From: Deltaproteobacteria bacterium
Lineage (GTDB): Bacteria > Desulfobacterota > Binatia > DP-6
Length of the DNA stretch: 6,424 bases
Assembly (NCBI GenBank): GCA_005879245.1
Contig: VBLA01000056.1
Coordinates: 1-6,424, forward strand
Direction: 5' to 3'
A program made the translations under genes and the position numbers. The notes below the pieces were generated by a model. The model was not told the DNA's origin. It saw nothing but the letters and a program-made list of their open reading frames with translations, and ran no database searches. Positions 1 through 5,654 of the stretch are shown in pieces. Each line of letters begins with the position of its first letter. Position 1 is the stretch's first letter.

Positions 1-22
1 CGAGAACGTCGTCGCTCGCCAT
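1..22 (-). CDS. Start of a downstream gene, probably GMC oxidoreductase large subunit (partial)
   Basis: Only seven codons are inside the window, beginning ATG at position 22 and reading M-A-S-D-D-V-L before the edge. The start lies nine bases past the stop of the dehydrogenase small-subunit gene. A GTGAGG-type Shine-Dalgarno sequence overlaps that stop, with GAGG at 33-30 on the minus strand and 7 bases to the ATG, so a translationally coupled gene is likely. In this family the subunit 3 gene is usually followed by the FAD-containing GMC oxidoreductase subunit, so that is the expected product. The identity is inference from context, because too little protein is visible to recognise it. Confidence 0.4.
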
Positions 23-31
23 CGACTCGCC

Positions 32-1057
32 TCACTCCCCGAACAGGCCACTCAGCATGACGATCGAATCCTGAATGGCGTTGGCGTCTGCCGAGATCGG
101 TCGTGGCGTGAGTGTACCGTGTCGCAGCTCGTCGGGATTGGCGGTCGACATGGGGTGCCCGCGGCGCTCGTTGTAGCCGTCCTTGGCCTTGGAGAAGATC
201 GAGTAGCCGAGCGGTTGGCTGTCGCCCTCGAGGCCGAGCATCTTCCAGCCCCGTCGGCCCCGGTTGCCGCCGTACTCCGGCAGCGCGAGGCAGCCCTCGA
301 GCGTGTGCTCGATCACGAGGGAGATGAAGGTCATCCCGCCGCGGCGCGGGTCGGGCTGGAAGGCGCCGGCGTCGAAGAGGGCCAGCAGACGGTCCTGCTC
401 GTCGGGGGGGAGCTTGGCGTAGGGCTTCCCACTCAGCGCGGTCGCCATCTCGTCCACCTTCTTGAGGCCGTCCTGGTAGATCCGACGCAGCCCCACGAGC
501 GGCCCGCCGAGCGCGACGTCGTTGAAGTCGGCGCCGGGAACCTGATCGGACCCGAAGAGCTCGGCTCGCCAGCGGAGCTCCTGCACGCGCGTGGGCGGGA
601 TGAAGTTCTTGAGGGCGTTCTTCGGACGCTTGTGCGAGGGCTTGCCCTTGCGGGTGTCCGGGAAGACGTTCCGGTTGCTGAAAGGGCCTCCCGCGAAGAT
701 GCGCGGCACGCGGCCGGGGTCGTCGAACGCCGTCAGGAGACCCTCGATGTATGCCGCCGCGCCCAGCGCCTTCGCGCCGGGGTCGTGGTCGGGGGGAATG
801 ATGCGGTCCGAGAGCGCCTCCAACGTTGCGAACTCCTGCGCGGTGAAGAAGCCGCCGCGCGCCCGTGCCATGGCGCGCCGCACCCCGGTGACCGGCGTCG
901 CGAGCGCGGCGAACAGGATCGCGGCCGCCTTCAGGAACTCTCGGCGGCCGAGGAGCACGACGGCGGAACGCCGCGCAGCGTCGTTCTTCCAGCCCCATTC
1001 GGGCGGCAACGACGCGCCCCCGTCGGCGGGCAGGCGGGGCAGCTTGAGCTGGACCAT
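32..1057 (-). CDS. Gluconate 2-dehydrogenase subunit 3-like protein (GMC dehydrogenase small subunit), Tat-exported
   Basis: This 341-residue protein resembles the small subunit of membrane-associated GMC dehydrogenases. In that family the small subunit escorts the FAD subunit through the Tat pathway and helps it act in the periplasm. A twin-arginine motif R-R-E-F-L-K at residues 38-43 precedes a hydrophobic stretch (44-56). The family block starts near residue 70 (FFTAQEFATLEALSDRIIPP) and continues with E-H-T-L-E-G at 250-255 and Y-G-G-N-R-G-R-R-G-W at 262-271. It is longer than the usual 170-250 residues because of an insert at about 112-178 and a tail after 285. The ATG at 1057 gives a 37-residue extension before the twin arginine and has no ribosome site. 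A GTG at 958 (residue 34) would give a more typical Tat signal. The substrate is unknown; gluconate is only the family's name-giver. Confidence 0.85.
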   Translation of the reverse strand: MVQLKLPRLPADGGASLPPEWGWKNDAARRSAVVLLGRREFLKAAAILFAALATPVTGVRRAMARARGGFFTAQEFATLEALSDRIIPPDHDPGAKALGAAAYIEGLLTAFDDPGRVPRIFAGGPFSNRNVFPDTRKGKPSHKRPKNALKNFIPPTRVQELRWRAELFGSDQVPGADFNDVALGGPLVGLRRIYQDGLKKVDEMATALSGKPYAKLPPDEQDRLLALFDAGAFQPDPRRGGMTFISLVIEHTLEGCLALPEYGGNRGRRGWKMLGLEGDSQPLGYSIFSKAKDGYNERRGHPMSTANPDELRHGTLTPRPISADANAIQDSIVMLSGLFGE

Positions 1058-1093
1058 CGCGGCTTATAGCCATAGGGTCGTTTGAAGCGTCAA
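1058..1093 (-). promoter_or_regulatory. Candidate minus-strand promoter for the dehydrogenase genes, possibly leaderless
   Basis: Read on the minus strand, TTGACG (1093-1088) is followed after 19 bases by TATAAG (1068-1063). These are close to the -35 and -10 consensus of housekeeping sigma factors, although the spacer is two bases longer than ideal. The -10 ends only five bases before the ATG at 1057, so transcription would start at or beside the start codon. This agrees with the lack of a Shine-Dalgarno sequence there. The AT-rich patch stands out in a very GC-rich window. It has not been tested, and the start codon itself is not certain. Confidence 0.35.
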
Positions 1094-1128
1094 GGTCCAG
1101 AGGGTACGCATCTCCGCCGGCCCCTCGC

Positions 1129-1572
1129 ATGACGGCCAGGTTTCTCCTCGGTCTTCTCCTCGCCGTCGTCGCCCCGGCAGCTGCGATGGCGGACCTCATC
1201 GTGACGCTCCGCTGGGACGCGGCCGTGGATCTCGACCTTTACGTGACCGACCCGGTGCTCGAGACCGCCTACTTCGCCAATCCGCACACGGCGAGCGGCG
1301 GGATGCTCGAACGCGACGCGCGCTGCGCCGGCCGCACCCCCGGCGAGCAGATCGAACGCGTCCGGTGGACGAGGCCACCTCCGGGCCGCTACCGTGTGGG
1401 CGTGGACTTCCTCGAGGCATGCGGCAAGGCCAGTGACCGGGATGTACCGTACCGCCTCCAGGTCGAGATCGACGGCAGCCGGCAGGAATTGCGCGGACGC
1501 GCCCGCCGCGCGGAGCGCGAGCCGCGCGCCTTCGAGTTCACGGTGCCCCCACCGAGGGAGGATGCGCGATGA
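1129..1572 (+). CDS. Exported YfaP/DUF2135-like beta-sandwich protein
   Basis: This small secreted protein of 147 residues begins with a clear signal peptide: T-A-R at residues 2-4, a hydrophobic core, and likely cleavage after A-M-A at 19-21. The mature part matches the YfaP/DUF2135 pattern: L-R-W-D (27-30), D-L-D-L-Y-V-T-D-P (34-42), S-G-G-M-L-E-R-D (56-63), and P-G-R-Y-R-V-G-V-D-F (85-94). In that family these strands build a beta-sandwich. Cys66 and Cys98 are the only cysteines in the mature protein and could form a disulfide in the periplasm. The family has no established biochemical role. The stop overlaps the start of the next gene (ATGA at 1569-1572), so the two are cotranscribed and probably coupled in translation. 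The ATG at 1129 is chosen because it gives a complete signal peptide; no Shine-Dalgarno site is visible before it. Confidence 0.8.
   Translation: MTARFLLGLLLAVVAPAAAMADLIVTLRWDAAVDLDLYVTDPVLETAYFANPHTASGGMLERDARCAGRTPGEQIERVRWTRPPPGRYRVGVDFLEACGKASDRDVPYRLQVEIDGSRQELRGRARRAEREPRAFEFTVPPPREDAR
1556..1561 (+). promoter_or_regulatory. Strong Shine-Dalgarno site for the propeller gene
   Basis: GGGAGG lies seven bases before the ATG at 1569, inside the last codons of the DUF2135-like gene. It fixes the start of the haem/propeller protein at the overlapping ATGA rather than at the ATG two codons later. Confidence 0.75.
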
Positions 1573-3320
1573 GGATGCTCCGGTCGCTCCTGCTGGGCAG
1601 CATCTTCGCGGCGAGCGTCTTCGCTGCGGAGCCCGCTCACCTCGTCGGCGGCGTGAACGATTCCACGGGTGGTCCCGTGGCCGGCGCGCTGGTCACGGCC
1701 CGCCACCTCGCTCTCGCGTGCTCGACCACGGTCTACGCCGACGCCGCGGGCCGCTACACGTTCCCGCCGCTCGAGCCGGGACTCTATCACGTGCGGGCCC
1801 GCCGCCCCGGCTTCCGTGATCGGGTCGAGACGGTGGAGCTCGCCCCCGGTGCCACCGTGCACAAGACGGTCGTCGTCGAGCCCGAGACCGACCCGCGCGA
1901 GCTCGCCTGGCAGCTCCCCGCCAACCGATGGCTCGCGCTCGCGGTGGCGCGGCTGCCCGACGACGCCGCCCGGGAAGAGTTTCGCCGCCAGTGCACCTTC
2001 TGCCATCAGCAGGGGAGCTGGGCGACGCGCGTGCAGCGCGACCCGGAGGAGTGGCGGAAGATCTTCGCGCTCATGGCGCGCATGGGCGGCGTCCTCTCGA
2101 CGCGGGTACGGACGGTGCTCCCCGACGCCCTCAACGGGGCGTACGACGAGACCTCGTTCGTCCCCGCCCTGGGTGAGCACTTCGTTCCACCGCCGCCGCC
2201 CGACGCTGCCGCCGCGCGGGCGGTGGTGACGGAGTGGGAGGTCGGCGACATCGGCTCCATGCAGCACGACCTCGCCGTTCACCCCGACGGCCACGTGTAT
2301 TCCGTCGACACCACGCAGGACAAGCTCTACCGCCTCGACCCGCGCACCGGCGAGCGGCGGACGTTCGACATTCCCCGCGGCGACTCGCCGCTCGGCGGTG
2401 TGTTCTCGACGCAGCAGCCGATCCCCGCCAACGCCGACGCGCACGTCGCGCCGCACAGCCTCCAGGTGGCGCGCGACGGGTCGATCTGGATCACGCTCTG
2501 CCTCGGCAACAAGATCGCGCGTTTCGATCCGCAGACCGAGCACTTCGACATCTACCCGCAGCAGGAAGGTCTCTACCCTCACACGCTCCGCTTCGATGCA
2601 CGCGGCCGCGTCTGGTACACGCTCGCGGTGTCGAACCAGGTGGCGATGCTCGACCCGGCGACCGGCGAGCGCCGGACGTACCTCCTGCCAGCGCGGACCT
2701 GGAAGGAGCGCCTCGCCGTGCGGGCCGTACCGTGGTTCCTCTGGCTCGGCCGCTACGTGAGCCTCGACCCGGAGCGAGCCGGCGACGGGCCGGAGCTTCC
2801 CATCCCCTACGGCATCGACATCGCGCCCGATGGCGGGGTGTGGTTCAGCCAGCTGAACGCGCACCGGATCGGCCGACTCGACCCCGAGAGCGGGGACATC
2901 CGGGTGATCGATACCCCCTTCAGTGCGCCGCGGCGCCTCCGCTTCGACTCGCGCGGCAACCTCTGGATCCCGGGCTTCAGCTCGGGCGTGCTGGCGCGCT
3001 TCGATCCACGAAACGGGGAGTTCCACACCTGGGAGCTGCCGATCGAGCCGCGTGGCAGCGAGACGCCCTACGCACTCAACGTCGATCGGCGGACCGACAG
3101 CGTCTGGATCTGCGGGACCGAGTCGGACACGCTCATGCGCTTCGAGCCCGCCACGGAGCACTTCACGGTCTACCCGCTCCCGACTCGCGTGACCTACACG
3201 CGCGAGATCGACTTCGACGCCGCGGGCGCCGTCTGGACCTCGAACTCGAACCTGCCCGCCTGGCAGATCGAGGGCGCGGCGCCGAAGCTCATCCGGCTCG
3301 AGCTCGACGGGGCGGGGTAA
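1569..3320 (+). CDS. Secreted fusion: carboxypeptidase-regulatory-like domain, CxxCH haem site and Vgb-like beta-propeller
   Basis: This 583-residue exported protein has three recognisable parts. A signal peptide (about 1-20, ending F-A-A) is followed by a carboxypeptidase-regulatory-like beta-sandwich at about 24-105, with the typical G-x-P-V-x-G-A-x-V and G-x-Y-x-F-P-P-L-x-P-G-x-Y features. A single haem-binding motif C-T-F-C-H sits at 142-146, and Met169 or Met172 could be the distal ligand. Residues about 219-560 hold six or so repeats of the type G-x-V/I-W-x-x-x-x-x-x-N-x-I-x-R-F-D-P, as in virginiamycin B lyase-like (streptogramin lyase) propellers. About 37 residues (374-410, W-F-L-W-L-G at 389-394) interrupt the repeats. 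The leader and haem site place it in the periplasm. It is unlikely to be an antibiotic lyase, since those are cytoplasmic and lack haem. A role as electron acceptor or substrate sensor is possible but unproven. Confidence 0.85.
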   Translation: MRMLRSLLLGSIFAASVFAAEPAHLVGGVNDSTGGPVAGALVTARHLALACSTTVYADAAGRYTFPPLEPGLYHVRARRPGFRDRVETVELAPGATVHKTVVVEPETDPRELAWQLPANRWLALAVARLPDDAAREEFRRQCTFCHQQGSWATRVQRDPEEWRKIFALMARMGGVLSTRVRTVLPDALNGAYDETSFVPALGEHFVPPPPPDAAAARAVVTEWEVGDIGSMQHDLAVHPDGHVYSVDTTQDKLYRLDPRTGERRTFDIPRGDSPLGGVFSTQQPIPANADAHVAPHSLQVARDGSIWITLCLGNKIARFDPQTEHFDIYPQQEGLYPHTLRFDARGRVWYTLAVSNQVAMLDPATGERRTYLLPARTWKERLAVRAVPWFLWLGRYVSLDPERAGDGPELPIPYGIDIAPDGGVWFSQLNAHRIGRLDPESGDIRVIDTPFSAPRRLRFDSRGNLWIPGFSSGVLARFDPRNGEFHTWELPIEPRGSETPYALNVDRRTDSVWICGTESDTLMRFEPATEHFTVYPLPTRVTYTREIDFDAAGAVWTSNSNLPAWQIEGAAPKLIRLELDGAG

Positions 3321-3365
3321 GCGGTCCCGTGAGGCGAAGCGCCCCATTCTCCGGCGGTCGGCTTT

Positions 3366-3395
3366 GGGCGGGAGGCGCACCTCCCCCCTTTTTTT
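3366..3395 (+). terminator. Intrinsic terminator after the propeller gene
   Basis: The core stem GGGAGG (3370-3375) pairs with CCTCCC (3380-3385) around a CGCA loop. Three further G-C pairs (3366-3368 with 3386-3388) extend it past one bulged C at 3369. Seven T residues (3389-3395) follow directly. It lies 45 bases after the stop of the propeller gene and separates that transcript from the receiver-domain gene. The T run is on the plus side only, so it works in one direction. Confidence 0.85.
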
Positions 3396-3402
3396 GCGAC
3401 GA

Positions 3403-3418
3403 CTCCCGGCCTCCCGGC
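3403..3418. repeat. Tandem 8-bp direct repeat (CTCCCGGC twice)
   Basis: Two perfect adjacent copies of CTCCCGGC lie between the terminator and the start of the receiver-domain gene. They could be a regulatory site for that gene, but a pair of short GC-rich copies can also occur by chance in this composition. Confidence 0.3.
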
Positions 3419-3455
3419 TTGCGGGGTGGGGCGAGGATAGGAAGAAGGACACAGC

Positions 3456-3869
3456 ATGAGGCATGAGGGTGAAAGCGAAGGGCTCTTCGGACTCCATGGG
3501 CGTCGCCTTCTCGTGGTCGAGGACAATCCGCTCTGCGCGGAGGCGGTCCGCGAATGGCTCCAGATCTGTGGGGCTACGGTGGAGACGGCGGCCACGGTTC
3601 GTGATGCCCTTGCCCGGATCCGGCGCGCGGCACCGGATCTCGTGGTGCTGGACGTGCTGCTACCCGACGGGACGGGATGGGATCTCCTCGCGCGAATGCG
3701 CAAGGCCGTACCGGGTGGTCGCGGCGTCCCGGCGGTCGCCATCACCGGTGCACCGCCGTCGGCCGTCGCGGGTCCCGCCGGCGAACACGGTGTTCGGCAC
3801 GTGATCACGAAGCCGATTGCGGCCGAGGCGCTGGCGGCCGCCCTCGCCGACTGCCTCAGCTCGGCCTGA
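3456..3869 (+). CDS. Stand-alone response-regulator receiver domain protein
   Basis: This 137-residue protein is a single CheY-like receiver domain with no output domain. The acidic pair Glu22-Asp23 follows strand one (L-L-V-V-E-D-N). The phosphoacceptor is Asp66 in L-V-V-L-D-V-L-L-P-D-G, the switch Thr is Thr97 (A-I-T-G), and the conserved Lys is Lys119 (T-K-P). All residues for phosphotransfer are therefore present. The usual aromatic switch residue before T-K-P is replaced by Val116. The start is supported by AAGGA (3445-3449) six bases before the ATG. No histidine kinase is in the window, so its partner is unknown. It could act as a phosphate relay or signal by protein contact. It lies after a terminator, so it has its own promoter, which I cannot identify with confidence; the following enzyme genes may be read through from it. 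Confidence 0.9.
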   Translation: MRHEGESEGLFGLHGRRLLVVEDNPLCAEAVREWLQICGATVETAATVRDALARIRRAAPDLVVLDVLLPDGTGWDLLARMRKAVPGGRGVPAVAITGAPPSAVAGPAGEHGVRHVITKPIAAEALAAALADCLSSA

Positions 3870-3934
3870 GCGCGCCCGCGAGACCGGGTGGCGGTGCGGT
3901 TGACCGACCGCGTCGCCCCGGCTATCGCGCGGCC

Positions 3935-4735
3935 GTGCTCCAGTTCTCGATGAGCCAGATCACCACGCTCGGCTGGCCCTTCGAGCGCGACGTCGAGGCG
4001 TTCGCGTCGGCCGGCGCGCCGGCGATCGGGATCGCGATCCGGAAGCTCGAGGAGTACGGCGTGACGCGAGCCGCGCGCCGCCTCCGCGCGGCGGGGCTCC
4101 CGGTCTCGTGTCTCACCTCGTCGGGACCCTTCCCCCTCGGGGACGAGCAGGGCGAGCGGGACGCGCTCGCACGCACGCGACGCCACCTGGACGCCGCCGC
4201 CGAGCTGGGGGCGGAGTGTCTCATGGTCCTGGCGGGCGGCGCCGGCCGTCTCAGCTGGGAGGAAGCGGCCGAGCGCTGCCGGCCGCTCCTGGAGACGCTG
4301 CTGCCGGCGGCGGAGCGTGCCGGCGTGCGTCTCGCCCTCGAGCCGACGAGCCAGCTCCGCATGGACCTTGCCTTCCTCCACTCCTTCGACGAGGCGCTCG
4401 ACTTCGTCGACCAGATTCGCTCGCCCTGGCTCGGCGTTGTGCTCGAGCTGAACAACGCCTGGATCGAGCGCCGGCTGTACGCGAACATCCGCGCGCGCAC
4501 CGATCGCATCGCGCTCGTGCAGGTGAGCGACTTCAAGGTGGGCACGATGTCGGCGAGCACGCGCGTCGTTCCGGGCGACGGCGACATCCCGCTCCGGCGC
4601 ATCCTCGGCGCGCTCGGCACCGCCGGGTACGACCGCTGGTACGACATCGAGCTGATCGGGCCGGCGATCGAGGCGGAAGGCTACGAGTCCGTCGTCCCCC
4701 GCGCCATCGCCCGCTTCCGCGAGCTATGGACCTGA
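3935..4735 (+). CDS. Sugar phosphate isomerase/epimerase-like TIM-barrel protein
   Basis: This protein of about 266 residues belongs to the xylose isomerase-like TIM-barrel superfamily. Counted from the GTG at 3935, strand one is F-S-M-S-Q-I-T-T (4-11). Later landmarks are L-E-P (135-137), V-L-E-L-N-N-A-W (169-176), V-Q-V-S-D-F (195-200), R-x-x-P-G-D-G-D-I-P (210-219) and the last-strand Y-D-I-E-L-I-G (236-242). Family members bind a divalent metal through acidic and His residues. Glu136 and Glu239 fit two positions, but the usual Asp appears as Glu171 and the usual His as Gln196, with Asp199 nearby. The GTG start is chosen because the alternative ATG at 3950 would cut into strand one; neither has a good ribosome site. 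It overlaps the next gene by 10 bases. Substrate unknown; isomerase or epimerase activity is inferred from fold only. Confidence 0.8.
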   Translation: MLQFSMSQITTLGWPFERDVEAFASAGAPAIGIAIRKLEEYGVTRAARRLRAAGLPVSCLTSSGPFPLGDEQGERDALARTRRHLDAAAELGAECLMVLAGGAGRLSWEEAAERCRPLLETLLPAAERAGVRLALEPTSQLRMDLAFLHSFDEALDFVDQIRSPWLGVVLELNNAWIERRLYANIRARTDRIALVQVSDFKVGTMSASTRVVPGDGDIPLRRILGALGTAGYDRWYDIELIGPAIEAEGYESVVPRAIARFRELWT

Positions 4736-5613
4736 TCGTGGAAGGGCGGGCGCGGACCGCCGCCGTGACGGGAGGGCTCGTGCCCACGTCCGTCCGGGTG
4801 CCGACCAGCGGGCTCGCGCTCCGCTGCCTCGTGTGGGGCAGTGAATCCGACCCGACGGCGCTGCTCCTCCACGGCAACGGCGGCCACGCGCACTGGTGGG
4901 ACGCGCTCGTCCCCGCCCTCGTCCCGGGATGGCGGCTCGTCGCGCCCGACCTGCGCGGCCACGGCGAGAGCGACTGGGCGGAGCCTCCGCGGTACCGCCT
5001 CGAGGACTTCGCGCGCGATCTGACCTCGGTCCACGACGCGCTGGCACCCGGCCGCATGGTGCTCGTCGGCCACTCGATGGGTGGTCGCGTCGCGGCCTGG
5101 TACGCGACGGCGCACCCCGAGCGTGTGCGCGGCCTCGTGCTGCTCGACAGCCGCATGAATCGGGTGCGACGAAGGGAGGCCGCCGGGTGGCGCGCCCGGG
5201 TGGCGGGCATGCGCGTGGGTCGGGGCTACGCGACCCGCGACCAGGCGCTCGCTGCCTTCCGCTTCGTGCCCGACGAGGTCGCCGTCAGCCCCGCGATCGT
5301 GGCCGATCTCGCCCATCATGCGATCGTCGAGCGCGGGCCCGGGGACTGGACCTTCCGCTTCGACCGCGCGGTGCTGTCCCTCGAAGGCGACGGTGCCGGC
5401 GATCTCTTCCCTCGGCTCGGCCGCCTCTCCTGCCCCGTCCTGGTGATGGCCGGGGCGGCGAGCTGGATCATGGACGCCGCGCAACGCGACGCGATGACCG
5501 CGGCCATTCCCGACTGCGCCCTCCGCGTCTTCCCCGGCGGGCATCACTTCCTCGTGGCGCAGCCCGGACCGGTGGGTCTGGCCCTGCGCGTCTTCCTCGA
5601 CGGGCTCGACTAG
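4726..5613 (+). CDS. Alpha/beta hydrolase
   Basis: This 295-residue alpha/beta-hydrolase fold protein probably hydrolyses a small ester, lactone or similar bond in the cytoplasm; there is no signal peptide. It shows the oxyanion-loop motif L-L-L-H-G-N-G-G (46-53), the D-L-R-G-H-G-x-S block (75-82) and the nucleophile elbow G-H-S-M-G (115-119), with Ser117 as nucleophile. The catalytic His is His273 in P-G-G-H-H-F. The usual acidic residue after strand seven is not evident (G-A-A-S-W-I at 243-248), so Asp141 after strand six (V-L-L-D-S) is a candidate. The ATG at 4726 overlaps the TIM-barrel gene by 10 bases. An in-frame GTG at 4780, preceded by GGGAGGG (4770-4776), would remove 18 poorly conserved residues and is a real alternative. 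Substrate unknown. Confidence 0.88.
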   Translation: MDLIVEGRARTAAVTGGLVPTSVRVPTSGLALRCLVWGSESDPTALLLHGNGGHAHWWDALVPALVPGWRLVAPDLRGHGESDWAEPPRYRLEDFARDLTSVHDALAPGRMVLVGHSMGGRVAAWYATAHPERVRGLVLLDSRMNRVRRREAAGWRARVAGMRVGRGYATRDQALAAFRFVPDEVAVSPAIVADLAHHAIVERGPGDWTFRFDRAVLSLEGDGAGDLFPRLGRLSCPVLVMAGAASWIMDAAQRDAMTAAIPDCALRVFPGGHHFLVAQPGPVGLALRVFLDGLD

Positions 5614-5654
5614 CGTCTTGCCTCGCCGCGGGGAGCGGCGGTAGACAGCGTGCC

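Noticed and set aside
119..1069. Open frame of 316 codons on the plus strand
   Set aside because: It is antisense to the dehydrogenase small subunit, whose Y-G-G-N and twin-arginine motifs are clear. The plus frame shows only low-complexity composition.
1082..1110. Plus-strand promoter TTGAAG, 17 bases, TACGCA for the DUF2135-like gene
   Set aside because: The spacing is ideal but the -10 matches the consensus at only two of six bases, so I cannot support it.
1569..3320. Streptogramin resistance lyase
   Set aside because: The repeats resemble Vgb, but the protein is secreted, has two extra domains including a haem site, and sits with metabolic genes. The propeller fold alone does not show antibiotic lyase activity.
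3333..3343. Short hairpin GGCG-AAG-CGCC after the propeller gene
   Set aside because: Four base pairs with no T run; the stronger structure at 3366-3395 explains termination.
1389..3497. Open frame of 702 codons on the minus strand
   Set aside because: It lies antisense to the propeller gene, which has a signal peptide, a haem motif and regular repeats. The antisense translation is Arg/Glu/Val-rich with no domain pattern, typical of the shadow frame of a GC-rich gene.
3677..3934. Upstream extension of the TIM-barrel frame
   Set aside because: It overlaps most of the second half of the receiver-domain gene and its translation is unstructured and Arg-rich. Family similarity begins at the first beta strand after 3935.
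3194..4381. Open frame of 395 codons on the minus strand
   Set aside because: It crosses the terminator and lies antisense to the receiver-domain and TIM-barrel genes, both recognised by motifs; no family features are seen.
4108..4725. Upstream extension of the alpha/beta hydrolase frame
   Set aside because: It lies within the TIM-barrel gene in another frame and is Arg/Ala/Pro-rich; the hydrolase fold starts after 4726.
4896..5654. Upstream extension of the SDR frame
   Set aside because: It overlaps the hydrolase gene out of frame. Classical SDRs start a few residues before the T-G-x-x-x-G-x-G motif, as with the ATG at 5655.
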